Part shown: positions 39,094-49,775 of the stretch, in pieces | Layout: the number at the start of each line of letters is the position of its first letter | How positions within the stretch are numbered: the stretch's first letter is position 1 | NCBI RefSeq assembly: GCF_001854605.1 | Contig: NZ_MKJU01000005.1 | Coordinates: forward strand, 179,352 to 243,351 | From: Pseudoalteromonas amylolytica | GTDB lineage: Bacteria; Pseudomonadota; Gammaproteobacteria; Enterobacterales; Alteromonadaceae | Reading direction: 5' to 3' | DNA: 64,000 bases | Position numbers and translations under genes: made by a program | Notes under the pieces: generated by a model | What the model saw: only the letters and a program-made list of their open reading frames with translations | The model's database searches: none | Told to the model about the DNA's origin: nothing

Positions 39094-41859
39094 TTAATTA
39101 ATGTGTGACAGTGCTTCTGCAATCGCTTGATACAAAGTGTCTTTTTCAATAGGTTTAGCAACAAAGTTATCCATCCCCACTCGTAGGCACTTGAGGCGAT
39201 CCTCACTGTATGCGTTGGCAGTAATGGCGATAATATAAGGTTTACCATATATATTCGGCTCCTTTCTTATCTGTTCGGTACATTCATACCCATCCATGTT
39301 TGGCATCTGACAATCCATTAAAACAATATCTGCACTGTGCTCTTTTAAAAATGATAGGGCTTCAACCCCATCCATGGTTTTATGTAAAATACACTGTGTG
39401 TCTTGCAATGCCTTCTCAAGTACAACCTGATTTACGATATTATCTTCGACTATCAAAACTGATGTATTACTTAAATCAGGCACATGCACTAATGCGTCTG
39501 TCTCTAGGGGGAGCTGGGCCACAGCTGCGGGTATTCTCAAAGTAAAACAACTGCCCTCACCCTTCACGCTGTCAACTTCCAATTTCCCCCCCATCAACTC
39601 AGCTAAACGCTGTGAGATAGTTAGCCCAAGCCCTGTTCCCCCATAACGGCGGGTGGTAGACACATCCAACTGGGTAAACTCATTGAACAATAGCTTTTGC
39701 TGGTTGGGTGATATACCAATACCTGTATCTTTAATACTCACTATCAAATGATTATCTTGGTAATCCACCAATAGTGATACAGCTCCTTCCTCTGTAAATT
39801 TACCGGCGTTATGAAGTAAATTATTGACGATTTGATTGACTCTTAGAGAGTCAATCAACAAACATGGCGGCAGCTTGGAAGATAGTTGATACTCGAACAT
39901 AACCTGCTGTTTTAGCCCTGCTTGCTCAAATAGCGTCGCTATCGTATCAAATAGCTTAAATACATCTGTTGCATGCAAATCAAGAGCTAGTGCACCTGCT
40001 TCAATTTTGGAGTAATCTAAAATGTCATTGAGGATCAGCAACAGATTCTGCGCCGAAGTATGAACAATTTCGAGCTGTTTTAATGTTTCCTCGTCGCCTT
40101 TTTTCTGCTCAACAAGGATCCCCGTTAGTCCAATAATACCGTTCATAGGTGTGCGGATCTCATGGCTCATATTTGCTAAAAAGCGGCTTTTGGCTTTATT
40201 GGCATTGTTTGCAGCGGCAACAGCAGCCAGTAACTCTTCTGTTTTTTCATTAACTTGCTGTTCTAACTCGCGGTTAAAGTTTGTCAGCTTTTTATTAAGT
40301 TCTTCATTTTCACTGTTGGCTCGCTGTAACTTTGAAAAGTTCATATTGAGTTTAAAGGCAAGCTGATTAAAGTGTTGTTGCAAAGTAATTACTTCTAAGC
40401 AACTGGCGTGCTCGCCTGCGGAGTTACGTAACAAAGAACTGGGTTCAAAGTGATTAATATCTTCACTCAATGCCGCAATAGGTCTTACTAAATAACGAGA
40501 AAGCTGACTGACAAATATACTACTTAACACAATAATCACTAATGCTAGTACTAAGGACTTTCCCCATGCTGATGCAGCAGCAAAACGAATATGATGACCT
40601 TCAAGTAGTGTTACCACCGTCCAGTTTAAACCCTCAATTTTACTCGCAAAACGGTATAGGACCTTACCTTGAGGGTCGGTATAAGTGGAGTTAGTGTCAT
40701 CCAACCAAGCGTCTAATACATCTGTCGGCAAAATATCCAATGCTTTGTAAGACGCCAATGAGCTGTATACCACTTGGTTGGTGTTATCTAGTAATATCAA
40801 ATCACCACTATTTACTAGAATTTTTGGTCTGAACCGAGCGAATGAGTCGAAAATAAGAGAAGCTTCAACAATCCCATCAAACTGGCCGTCGTTAAATAAA
40901 GGCGCTGAAATTGCAATGATAAGGTCACTGCCAAAGCCACGCCCTGTTAACATAGGAGAGATATATCCATTTGGATAAAATGGAGCCTGTACAAAGTACT
41001 CCCTATCTACAACAGACAACGCTTCTTCCATACGGTTATTTTTAAAAACACTGGGATAGAAAGTATCAACCATCCCCTTTGCATTAGCAGAAATAGCTGT
41101 GCGTAAATCTGGCTGTAACTCAATTAAGGTTCTAAGTGCTACCTGCTTGTCTAGGCCCTGTTCGACGTTTTGTGCAATGCCCACAACCGAGCGCCGATAG
41201 CCTTTAAGATAATCACTAAGCTGCACGCTAATGTTTTTCGCTGAACCTTGTAGCTGTTCTTTAACTTCATATTCAATACGACTATTACTATTGTTCGTCA
41301 ACACGATTGAAGTTATCAGCACCACCAAAACAATTAGAAGACTAATGGTGTAATTGAGAATTGCATTGAGTGGCTGTGTACGCCACAAGTGGCGTATGAA
41401 GAAAAAACTGAGTAAATCTACAATCGCCAGATATAACGCCGCATTAATAAAATACTTTGCTAATGCAGTGATAACCACCAAGTTGGGCAAACTTAAAATG
41501 TAATAGCCAAAAATGAGTAATATCGGGATCCCGAACACTAACCAAAAACCCAACCCCCGAATGAAAAAAGGCTTTCCCTTTCTCACACACAATGTTTGCA
41601 ACCAAATCACTTCGAGCACAAATACCAAAGAAGGCCAACAATGGCCCCAGCGATAGAAGATAAACCCAGCCCCAATGGCGGCGCAAACCAGCGCATAGCG
41701 CCAGCCAAATAGCATTAAAGTTAATAAAACAAAAAGTTGACCAAAAAGAAACTCTGAGGAGTCTAAAAAGAAAAACGGCAATAAGTTAGCTAAACCACCT
41801 GATATTCCCAGAAGGACGGTCATTATCAATGGCATATATTTGTGAAGATAATTAGGCAC
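39094..41859 (-). CDS. Membrane hybrid histidine kinase with double-Cache-like sensor and receiver
   Basis: 921 residues. An N-terminal block of about seven membrane helices (1-175) resembles MASE-type integral sensors. A further helix (about 170-195) and a periplasmic Cache-like domain (about 200-440) follow. After another helix come a HAMP-like linker and coiled coil, then HisKA with H566 in MSHEIRTPMNG, HATPase (NLLHNAGKF, DTGIGI, GGTGLGLTIS) and a receiver with D849 in VLMDCQMPNMDGY and a KP motif near the end. The kinase autophosphorylates and passes phosphate to its own receiver. It has no own HPt, so it may use a free HPt such as the one at 53736. No operon partner adjoins it. Confidence 0.92.
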   Translation of the reverse strand: MPNYLHKYMPLIMTVLLGISGGLANLLPFFFLDSSEFLFGQLFVLLTLMLFGWRYALVCAAIGAGFIFYRWGHCWPSLVFVLEVIWLQTLCVRKGKPFFIRGLGFWLVFGIPILLIFGYYILSLPNLVVITALAKYFINAALYLAIVDLLSFFFIRHLWRTQPLNAILNYTISLLIVLVVLITSIVLTNNSNSRIEYEVKEQLQGSAKNISVQLSDYLKGYRRSVVGIAQNVEQGLDKQVALRTLIELQPDLRTAISANAKGMVDTFYPSVFKNNRMEEALSVVDREYFVQAPFYPNGYISPMLTGRGFGSDLIIAISAPLFNDGQFDGIVEASLIFDSFARFRPKILVNSGDLILLDNTNQVVYSSLASYKALDILPTDVLDAWLDDTNSTYTDPQGKVLYRFASKIEGLNWTVVTLLEGHHIRFAAASAWGKSLVLALVIIVLSSIFVSQLSRYLVRPIAALSEDINHFEPSSLLRNSAGEHASCLEVITLQQHFNQLAFKLNMNFSKLQRANSENEELNKKLTNFNRELEQQVNEKTEELLAAVAAANNANKAKSRFLANMSHEIRTPMNGIIGLTGILVEQKKGDEETLKQLEIVHTSAQNLLLILNDILDYSKIEAGALALDLHATDVFKLFDTIATLFEQAGLKQQVMFEYQLSSKLPPCLLIDSLRVNQIVNNLLHNAGKFTEEGAVSLLVDYQDNHLIVSIKDTGIGISPNQQKLLFNEFTQLDVSTTRRYGGTGLGLTISQRLAELMGGKLEVDSVKGEGSCFTLRIPAAVAQLPLETDALVHVPDLSNTSVLIVEDNIVNQVVLEKALQDTQCILHKTMDGVEALSFLKEHSADIVLMDCQMPNMDGYECTEQIRKEPNIYGKPYIIAITANAYSEDRLKCLRVGMDNFVAKPIEKDTLYQAIAEALSHIN

Positions 41860-42003
41860 AGAAAATTCCCAGAGCTACTACCCTACTAAAGGTAAAAGAA
41901 AACCCACCATTTGCCAACCTATTACGACGTTTTTACTAGTTTATTTGTGGTACTTGGGCACATTTGAATAACACAACTGCTCGCCCGCGTAAGGGTCACT
42001 TCC

Positions 42004-42894
42004 TTAGTGATCTGGACATTGATGACTTTCTATTTGTAGAACGCATTGTTCAACGTTGAATTTGCTTCTAAGTAACTTTTCCACCGTTACTCTACATAAC
42101 GCGTCATGCTGCTCTATCGTACAGTGATGTTTCAATACAATATGCGCTCCTACAGCCAACTGCCCTTCTAGCTTGCTCACCGTGATATTGTGCACGCTTT
42201 CAACATGCTCTGCACCTGATATTGCTTTTTCCAATGCAGATATCTTAGGTAGTTTTTTCTCAACAAAGAATAGACCTACCACACAACTGCGTATCACCTT
42301 GACGCCGGTTACCAGTACAAATACCGAGATCAGCAAGCTGGAAATGATGTCAATTAATTCCCACCCTGTAACATAAATGAGTACACCTGCAATGAACGTC
42401 GATACTGTGGAGAGCAAGTCAAAAAATGAGTGTAAAAACACCGCATATACATTAATGCTGTCTTTTCTGCCTTTGTATAATATCCACGTTGATAGGCCAT
42501 GAAAAAGGAAGCCAATTGCAGCAATCACAGACATTAAGTATGAGTTAACTTCTAACTGATGCCCTTCAGTGTGGTGAAAAAACCGCTCGGAGCCTTCTAT
42601 TATGATCAGTACTGAGATAGCTAGGTAGAGTAACCCATTGATTAGTCCGCCGATATATTCTGCTTTTTTATAGCCATCGTTAAACGTCTTAGCCAAGTAC
42701 ACCGCGATACTGGACGCAATAACCGCAATAAATAATGAACTGTTGTGCACAAAAAGATGCCCAGCATCAGCAAGTACAGCTAAAGAGTTAGCATAGTATG
42801 CACCAAACAACTGGATAACCATGAATGAGCAAGTGATTGCTAATGCAATCAGCAATCTTCTACGAGAAGCTTGGTGAGTTGTGATGTCAGTCAT
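42004..42894 (-). CDS. Cation diffusion facilitator (zinc-type CDF exporter)
   Basis: 296 residues with six membrane helices. The transport site is formed by ADAGHLFVHNS in helix 2 and HSFFDLLSTVS in helix 5, giving the two Asp/two His arrangement usual for zinc-specific CDF proteins (CzcD/ZitB type). The His-containing loop FHHTEGHQLEV lies between helices 3 and 4. The cytoplasmic C-terminal domain (about 205-296) has HNITVSKLEGQLAVGAHIVL and ends Cys/His-rich (CVLQIESHQCPDH). It exports Zn(II), possibly Cd or Co, by proton antiport. It stands alone, between two signalling genes. Confidence 0.9.
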   Translation of the reverse strand: MTDITTHQASRRRLLIALAITCSFMVIQLFGAYYANSLAVLADAGHLFVHNSSLFIAVIASSIAVYLAKTFNDGYKKAEYIGGLINGLLYLAISVLIIIEGSERFFHHTEGHQLEVNSYLMSVIAAIGFLFHGLSTWILYKGRKDSINVYAVFLHSFFDLLSTVSTFIAGVLIYVTGWELIDIISSLLISVFVLVTGVKVIRSCVVGLFFVEKKLPKISALEKAISGAEHVESVHNITVSKLEGQLAVGAHIVLKHHCTIEQHDALCRVTVEKLLRSKFNVEQCVLQIESHQCPDH

Positions 42895-43044
42895 CTACAG
42901 GGGGAAAACCTTAAAAATTGATATGCACCGAGGTCGGTAATGATATAAAATCACAATTGTAGCGACTTTTGCATCGCAGCGCATCAAAAACCTAATAGAT
43001 CACGGCTTTTTCCTTCATTTAGGCTAATACTTAACCACAATTGT

Positions 43045-43545
43045 CTAATGGCAAAACTCCCACATCACTTTATCCGCAACTTCACGCAACACTTTAATAT
43101 CGTCGTCATCGAAATTACGAGGCTCAATGTCGATCAGACACAGTGTTCCTAGTGCACTACCATTATTATGTATCAATGGTGCTCCAGCATAAAACCGTAT
43201 ATACGGTGGGCCAGTTACCAGCGGGTTATCCTTAAAGCGTTCATCCTTAAGCGCATTGGGTACAACAAAGACATCAGGGCCCAAAATAGCGTGACCACAA
43301 AATGATACATCTCTAGATGTTTCACATGCCTCAAGCCCAACTTTAGACTTAAACCACTGCCTATCGCTGTCAACCAAGCTAATTAGAGCAACAGGTACAC
43401 AAAATACATGTGCCACAAACTCAGTTAAACGGTCTAATTGTGGGTCAGGCTCTGAATCCAGCAACCCCAATTCATTAAGTGTTTGAATTCGCAACGGTTC
43501 GGTTTTAGGTTTTTGCGGCTTTTTCATAACGGTGTTTGATAGCAA
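43045..43545 (-). CDS. Stand-alone GAF domain protein
   Basis: A single GAF domain (about 30-165 of 166), with VPVALISLVDSDRQWFKSKVGL, SFCGHAILGPDVFVVPNALKDERFKDNPLV and APLIHNNGSALGTLCLIDIEPR. This subtype commonly sits at the N-terminus of cyclases and kinases; free copies are probable ligand- or redox-sensing adaptors. The annotated frame starts at 43545; the ATG at 43527 (MKKPQKP) would avoid overlap with the divergent hybrid kinase and is equally likely. Function beyond small-molecule sensing is not known. Confidence 0.85.
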   Translation of the reverse strand: MLSNTVMKKPQKPKTEPLRIQTLNELGLLDSEPDPQLDRLTEFVAHVFCVPVALISLVDSDRQWFKSKVGLEACETSRDVSFCGHAILGPDVFVVPNALKDERFKDNPLVTGPPYIRFYAGAPLIHNNGSALGTLCLIDIEPRNFDDDDIKVLREVADKVMWEFCH

Positions 43546-43597
43546 TTTATTAACCTTGTTCTATAGTAGTTTATTAAACTGGCTATGTTCTACTCCT

Positions 43598-46500
43598 ATG
43601 CTAAAAAAGATCAAAAAGTTACTTTGCTTTATTGCCTTATTTGGTTGCTTTTTAACACTTGACCACCTTCTAAGTCTTTATGATGAAGCAAAACTTGCTC
43701 ATATCGCCCACACACAAGTTGTTTTTAGTAGCGAACAACAACTACTGGTAGGGCAACTTGTCTTTTCCTTGCAACGAGAGCGAGGAACTAGCTTAATTTT
43801 TTATGCACAAAAAGATCTAAGCCGTTTTGAAGTACTCAATCAATATAAAAAAGATACCGACCAACGCTTAACACAAGCGACCCACTACTTTAGTGAGCAG
43901 AAGGTTACTACACATTTACAAGGTCCTATCACAGCATTAAACAGTGCACCAAAAATGCTGGCAAAGCTAAGAGCTCAAGCACTTAACAAGGAAATCACGG
44001 AGCGTGAGCTATTCCAGCGTTATACTAAGCTAATTGATTCACTGCTTAGTACCCAATTGACCATATTGCAAAGTGGTATAAATGCGACAAAAGACACTAA
44101 AAGCAGCGACTTTTCTGGCTATTTGAATTTGCTCTATAGCATAGAATATGCCGGTAAACTAAGAGCTAATGTTGGACGTTATTTAAATGCCCCCCATCAA
44201 AAAAGTGCAACAAAAATTGCGAATATCTTGTACTTACATGCTAATCACAACCATTTGCTGCAAACAGTCTCTACCAACGAAAAGCTAAGAAACGCTATTT
44301 TGGCGCTCTTAAACACCACAGAAAAAGGTCTCATTGACGGGATAATTGAGCGCTTTCAAACAACAGGTAACGCAAAATTAGAGACGTCAAACTGGTGGCT
44401 CATTAGTACCGATTATATTAATCAATTGATTGAATTATCAGATTCTATTGCGCAGCAACACTTGCATAGCGCCACCCAAAATAAAGCAAGCTCTCAGCAC
44501 CACCTGGTCTTGCTCACATTTGCTATCGCGACGTTAGCGCTGCTCATCACTGTTATTTTGTACAAAGCATGGGGGATTATGATGAGCCACAAAGATGGTC
44601 AAAACCTCCCTTTGAGTTACTGGCAGTTAGCACTTATTTTCGTTACTTTTATACTCGTTATATTAGTGACGCATCGTTTTAGCCAACGTATCTTAAACGA
44701 TGACTTAAATACTCAATTAGCGGGTGAGCTTAGAAGCAATGCTATCCACACCTTACAAAGTGCAAAAGAAGTCTGGTACAAGCCCGTTAAAATACGATTA
44801 ACAGAAGCTCAAGCATATTTGTCTAAAGTATCCGACAATGAGTTGAACAATAATACAACGCTCCAGACATATCTGAGCGCCAATAACCTAGCCATATATG
44901 ACCTTAGTAAACAAGCTTGGCTAATCAACGGTAGCGATAGCTTAGATGTTGCTAAACAGCAAGCAGAATCCAAATTACAGCTCGCCAAACAAGGAAAGAT
45001 TGTTTCAACAACGGTTTTACTGAACGACACGCTGAGCGCACATTTTACAACCACCGCCGTAAGTCAAAACGGCACCCGTCCCTACTTGATATGGTATTCA
45101 CAAAGCGATTTTACGTCGCTCAAAACACTCTTAAAGTCACCTTTTTTGTCATCGGACTCGACCTCATTTTATTTTGACAAACGCCATATTGTTACCAGTT
45201 TTCATGAATATACAAGCCTTTGGTTTGAAAAGAACTTCTCTAACAACCACACTTCGCTCACACAATTGGGCACGCAAATGTTGCAACCGTATGACAACTT
45301 TATAGGTAAAAGTGTGTTAGGCGTATTTGCCTGGGATAATGAATTAGGTATTGGGATAGGATCAGAGCGAAAAATTTCTGCAATAAATTCGCTGGTAGAC
45401 AATGTACAGAATGAGTTCACTATACAATTAGTTATGCTCTTATTGCTAAGCAGTGGTGCATTATTTGCCGCTTTTAGAGTACAAAATAGAGCAATTGAAA
45501 AACTTAGCCAGTCTGAGCAACAACTAGAGAAAGACAAAATTCAACTCAACATAGCTCAGCAGATCGCCAATATGGGTTCTTGGGAATGGCAGTTTGGTCA
45601 AAGAGACGTATTGATTTCAAATGAACTGGCAAATATGCTCAACCCATCCATCGATGTACAAACATGCTCTTTGAGAAGTTTATTACGCTTCCTAACAGCA
45701 CATAGCCGTAAGGCCCTGTTCCAAGAGCTTAAAAAACATCATGAACTGCAACCAATCAAGATGCAGCTCACCACCCAAAACCTAATCGACATCACTCATA
45801 TTGGGCTTGCGGCAAATTGGCAGGTGGTTCACAGCCCCCAAGAAAATGGACGTAGCCACACAACCAACACCTTAGTTGGAATAGTTAAAAATGTCACCCG
45901 TATGGTCAAAGAGCAACATCATCAACAACAACAGCAAGTAGCACTTAGAGCAGCAAGAGAGGCTGCTTTGAGGAAGATGGAAGAGGCTGAGTTACAACGC
46001 AAAGCACTTGAATCTTCATTGGCGAAAAACAAGAAAACTGAAAAACTGCTACAAGAAACGATCGATAGTATCCCAGCTTTCATTTTGCTCCTTGATTCAA
46101 AAGCAAAAATTAAGCTTGTTAATCAGTATGGGTTTAAATCGCAACATACGGATCAGCTTCACGCGGGGCTATTTTTGAATACACTTTTTCGCGTGGGCGA
46201 TAGCTGCCTAGATGCTATAAATTCATTACCACTGAAACAAAAACGTCCACTGCTAGATGCAGTCAATGCTGCTCAATATCAAGATAACTATGTCAAAGAG
46301 CTTGAATGTGAATACAACGTTGATGGGATCACTCTTTGGTATGAAGTAATCATAACCACACTTGAAACTGATAATGACAAAGCTATTTTGTTGTACCAAC
46401 ACGACATTACACAACGGAAAAAAAATTCCACTCTTTTAGAAGAAGCCAAGGCTAAAGCCGAGCTGGCAAGCGATGCCAAATCTCGTTTTCTTGCAACAAT

Positions 46501-48415
46501 GAGTCATGAAATCCGTACGCCCATGAATGGCGTTGTCGGCATGTTGGACCTGCTGCATCAAAGCCCACTTAGTCAGGAACAAAACCACCTGACATCAGTC
46601 GCAAAAAACTCCGCTTTAATGCTGCTTAGAATAATCAATGACATTCTAGACTTTTCTAAGATAGAAGCTGGCAAAATGGCCATAGACAAAGTGGCGTTTA
46701 ATTGGCGTAACTTAGTCAAAGAAATTGCCGAGTTGCTCTCTCATCAGGTGAAAGAAAAAAACCTACAATTGTACTTTATGTTTGACCCAGAGCTTAGTTA
46801 TTGGCAGTTAGGAGATCCCATAAGAATTAGACAGATCTTACTCAACCTGATTGGCAATGCGATTAAGTTCACGAAAACAACTTCCAGTAAAATTGGCGTT
46901 ATCGAAATACAAGTAGGCCGCATAAGTGATAAGCAAAATCAGCTACAGATCAGCGTAAAAGACAACGGTAAAGGTATGACAGATGAGCAACAAACAAGGT
47001 TATTTCAGCCTTTCACACAAGCTGATAGCACTATTCATCAACAATTTGGCGGAACTGGGTTAGGATTGTCAATCACCCAAAAGCTCGTAGCAATGATGCA
47101 AGGACATATCAAATGCCAAAGCCAAGAAAACGTCGGCAGCACATTCTCTGTAGAGCTGCCTTACCAAAGCCATGAAGTCAATCAAGATGCATCGGAAATA
47201 GAAATTCGCTTTAACAACACAAAAGTTTACATATTAGGCGATGATGATGTGTTCGAGCAGGATCTGCGTGCCAATCTAATAGCCCATGGAGCGGAATGTC
47301 AAATAGACAGCTGGGTGAATGTAAACAACAGCAAAATCAACTCACTCGATGTCAACTACATCATAGTAACGTTAGAACGTTATCAGCAAATCGTCACCTC
47401 AGACTATCAATTTCAGCCTAAGCATGACAACACGGTATACATCATTCTTGTTGGCGATAACTTCACCATCCCACTACCAAAAGAAAGCTGTTTTGAACCT
47501 ATCTTCTACAACCCTTACTATAGTTTTAAAATCATTGAGCAGCTCGCTGTTAGAGAAGGCATTATAAGCCCTGAAGTTAAACTTGAACCTGTCGCGACAC
47601 TTAACCAGCTTGAACTACCCAGTATTGAGCAAGCACAATTTAACAATCAGCTGATCTTGATAATTGAAGACAATGCTTACAATCAAGAGGTGTTTAGGCG
47701 TCAGTTAAGCTTATTGGGATACCAATGCATGATAGCTGAACATGGAGCGATGGCATTGGAGTTTTTAGAGAGTTACTCATTCGCTCTGATCATTACAGAC
47801 TGTCATATGCCAGTCATGGACGGCTATACATTTACCAGAGAGTTTCGTCAGCTAGAAAAACAAAACCAGCTAACCAAAGAAACCCCCATCATCGCAGCGA
47901 CCGCAAACGCACTCAGTGGCGAGCGCAACAAATGTTTACAAGCTGGCATGAGCGACTACATCTCCAAGCCAATTGAGCTGACAAAGTTAAAGCAAATTAT
48001 TCATAAGTGGATGTCCTGTGTAGCATCGAGCACAGAGCCTGAGCACATCATAAATCATCATGATGACACCCAACACAACAAGCTTATTGACTTTGGGCAG
48101 CTAAGCGAGTTTGTGGGTGACGATAAAAGCACACAGCACCAGTTTTTGGAAAGTTTCATGTCTGACTCATCAGCACTGATGAAGTCGCTCGCTGAACAAC
48201 TGTCTGACATTAGCCAAGTTCAAAGTTTTGCACATCAGTTAAAATCCTCAGCCAAAGCAGTGGGCGCCGCTAAATTAGCCAAGAGTTATCACGAGCTGGA
48301 AGCCGCTGCCAAGGATAAAAGCCAAGATAGAATCGATAGCTTGTTCCCACAATGTATTTCCCTGTTTAATGCAGTATGTTCTGAAATAACATCTATACTA
48401 AATTCTAGTGATTAG
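43598..48415 (+). CDS. NIT-domain tripartite hybrid histidine kinase (HisKA-HATPase-REC-HPt)
   Basis: 1605 residues from the ATG at 43598; the frame also offers 43532, which would add a 22-residue leader overlapping the divergent gene. An N-terminal anchor helix is followed by a NIT-like domain (about 30-300; QLVFSLQRERGTS resembles the family opening). Two helices, a second extracellular sensor domain, another helix near 620 and PAS-like regions come next. HisKA carries H970 (MSHEIRTPMNG), then HATPase, a degenerate receiver-like stretch (about 1205-1290), a true receiver with D1404 (IITDCHMPVMDGY) and an HPt with H1546 (AHQLKSSAKAVGA). It is a complete BvgS/TorS-type relay. A receiver-EAL gene follows 34 bp downstream. 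Confidence 0.92.
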   Translation: MLKKIKKLLCFIALFGCFLTLDHLLSLYDEAKLAHIAHTQVVFSSEQQLLVGQLVFSLQRERGTSLIFYAQKDLSRFEVLNQYKKDTDQRLTQATHYFSEQKVTTHLQGPITALNSAPKMLAKLRAQALNKEITERELFQRYTKLIDSLLSTQLTILQSGINATKDTKSSDFSGYLNLLYSIEYAGKLRANVGRYLNAPHQKSATKIANILYLHANHNHLLQTVSTNEKLRNAILALLNTTEKGLIDGIIERFQTTGNAKLETSNWWLISTDYINQLIELSDSIAQQHLHSATQNKASSQHHLVLLTFAIATLALLITVILYKAWGIMMSHKDGQNLPLSYWQLALIFVTFILVILVTHRFSQRILNDDLNTQLAGELRSNAIHTLQSAKEVWYKPVKIRLTEAQAYLSKVSDNELNNNTTLQTYLSANNLAIYDLSKQAWLINGSDSLDVAKQQAESKLQLAKQGKIVSTTVLLNDTLSAHFTTTAVSQNGTRPYLIWYSQSDFTSLKTLLKSPFLSSDSTSFYFDKRHIVTSFHEYTSLWFEKNFSNNHTSLTQLGTQMLQPYDNFIGKSVLGVFAWDNELGIGIGSERKISAINSLVDNVQNEFTIQLVMLLLLSSGALFAAFRVQNRAIEKLSQSEQQLEKDKIQLNIAQQIANMGSWEWQFGQRDVLISNELANMLNPSIDVQTCSLRSLLRFLTAHSRKALFQELKKHHELQPIKMQLTTQNLIDITHIGLAANWQVVHSPQENGRSHTTNTLVGIVKNVTRMVKEQHHQQQQQVALRAAREAALRKMEEAELQRKALESSLAKNKKTEKLLQETIDSIPAFILLLDSKAKIKLVNQYGFKSQHTDQLHAGLFLNTLFRVGDSCLDAINSLPLKQKRPLLDAVNAAQYQDNYVKELECEYNVDGITLWYEVIITTLETDNDKAILLYQHDITQRKKNSTLLEEAKAKAELASDAKSRFLATMSHEIRTPMNGVVGMLDLLHQSPLSQEQNHLTSVAKNSALMLLRIINDILDFSKIEAGKMAIDKVAFNWRNLVKEIAELLSHQVKEKNLQLYFMFDPELSYWQLGDPIRIRQILLNLIGNAIKFTKTTSSKIGVIEIQVGRISDKQNQLQISVKDNGKGMTDEQQTRLFQPFTQADSTIHQQFGGTGLGLSITQKLVAMMQGHIKCQSQENVGSTFSVELPYQSHEVNQDASEIEIRFNNTKVYILGDDDVFEQDLRANLIAHGAECQIDSWVNVNNSKINSLDVNYIIVTLERYQQIVTSDYQFQPKHDNTVYIILVGDNFTIPLPKESCFEPIFYNPYYSFKIIEQLAVREGIISPEVKLEPVATLNQLELPSIEQAQFNNQLILIIEDNAYNQEVFRRQLSLLGYQCMIAEHGAMALEFLESYSFALIITDCHMPVMDGYTFTREFRQLEKQNQLTKETPIIAATANALSGERNKCLQAGMSDYISKPIELTKLKQIIHKWMSCVASSTEPEHIINHHDDTQHNKLIDFGQLSEFVGDDKSTQHQFLESFMSDSSALMKSLAEQLSDISQVQSFAHQLKSSAKAVGAAKLAKSYHELEAAAKDKSQDRIDSLFPQCISLFNAVCSEITSILNSSD

Positions 48416-48449
48416 CTCCTGTTCTGAAATTAGTTCTTAAGGTTGTTTA

Positions 48450-49661
48450 ATGGATGCCACAAAGACATTCAAAATTGTTGCGATAGATGATAATAGCCTG
48501 ATCCTCACACAACTACGATTGTTGCTAAGACACAATTTCTCCGTAGAGTTTTTTGGTTTTACTAATGGCCCTGACGCGCTAGATATGATCGCCAAACATC
48601 ATGTTGATGTTATTTTTCTAGATCTCAACATGCCAGACATGGATGGTATCGAGGTGCTCAGATACTTGTCGGATCTCAACGTTAAGTCCGCCATTGTTTT
48701 GCTCAGTGGTGAAGACAATACCATTATAAAAATGGCTAAAAACCTCGCTCAATTACGCAAGTTAAACGTTATTACGGGGATCGACAAACCCATTACGCAA
48801 ATACAGATAAAACAACTGATGTCATCGTTATTCGATGAAGGTACACCATCCAATACGGAGTTAAGTACGCATACTTTTGATTACGATGCTGTCAGTTTGG
48901 CACTCAACAACAAACAAATGTCTCTGTATATACAGCCTAAAATGTCATTACCCGAAGAAAATATCGTGGGAGGGGAGTTCTTAGTACGCTGGAACCACCC
49001 AGAGTTTGGTGTACTGACGCCCTATTACTTTATAGATATTGTCGAGCACTCGGATCTCGTACACGATTTTTCAATCTTAGTTGTCGATGAAGCCTTTGCT
49101 TTTATAGAAGAGCACTTTGCACAACTTAAGGGGCTAACATTTAACATCAACCTAAGTGTCAAGAACTTAGAAGATATCCACCTTCCAGAACGATTAGCAG
49201 AATTAGCCAGCAGCTACAACGTTCCACCACAAATGATCTCTTTTGAAGTAACTGAAAGCCTATTGATTGAAAACCTAGCGGAATCATTAGATGTGTTACT
49301 GCGACTCAGGCTTAAGGGGTTCTCACTGTCTATTGATGACTTTGGCACGGGCTACTCTTCGATAAAACAACTCAGCCAAATACCATTTTGTGAATTGAAG
49401 CTAGATAGATGCTTTATCCATGGTTGTGCGTTAGATAAAGATAAACAGGCGATCATTGAAGCAACCGTTGCACTTGCTCATAAGTTGCAATTAAAGATTG
49501 TTGCAGAGGGAATCGAAAACCCCAATGATCTAGGCTTTTTGAATCACTACAAAATTGATTATGGCCAAGGCTACTTATTTGCACTGCCTTTAAAAAAAGT
49601 CAGCTTTTTAAAAACGTTAGAGCAACAAAAACCTTACTCGGTACGCGAAAATTATAATTAA
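48450..49661 (+). CDS. Receiver-EAL response regulator (c-di-GMP phosphodiesterase)
   Basis: 403 residues. The receiver (about 8-130) has DD at 13-14, phospho-acceptor D58 in IFLDLNMPDMDG and K113 in IDKPI. The EAL domain (about 145-395) keeps the catalytic pattern: E-F-L in GGEFLVRW, NINLSV, FEVTESLL, DDFGTGYSS and VAEGIEN. It is the architecture of RocR-type regulators, which hydrolyse c-di-GMP on phosphorylation. It lies 34 bp after the NIT hybrid kinase and is followed by further relay genes, so its receiver probably takes phosphate from one of these kinases. Confidence 0.92.
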   Translation: MDATKTFKIVAIDDNSLILTQLRLLLRHNFSVEFFGFTNGPDALDMIAKHHVDVIFLDLNMPDMDGIEVLRYLSDLNVKSAIVLLSGEDNTIIKMAKNLAQLRKLNVITGIDKPITQIQIKQLMSSLFDEGTPSNTELSTHTFDYDAVSLALNNKQMSLYIQPKMSLPEENIVGGEFLVRWNHPEFGVLTPYYFIDIVEHSDLVHDFSILVVDEAFAFIEEHFAQLKGLTFNINLSVKNLEDIHLPERLAELASSYNVPPQMISFEVTESLLIENLAESLDVLLRLRLKGFSLSIDDFGTGYSSIKQLSQIPFCELKLDRCFIHGCALDKDKQAIIEATVALAHKLQLKIVAEGIENPNDLGFLNHYKIDYGQGYLFALPLKKVSFLKTLEQQKPYSVRENYN

Positions 49662-49775
49662 CAACTATACTGAGCATATTAAATACTGCATAAAACAAGC
49701 TTAGTTAAAAAAGCGATGTTGAAAAAACAATAAGAGCTGACCCTTTTCTTATATTGCTAACTAGGAAGTGAAATT

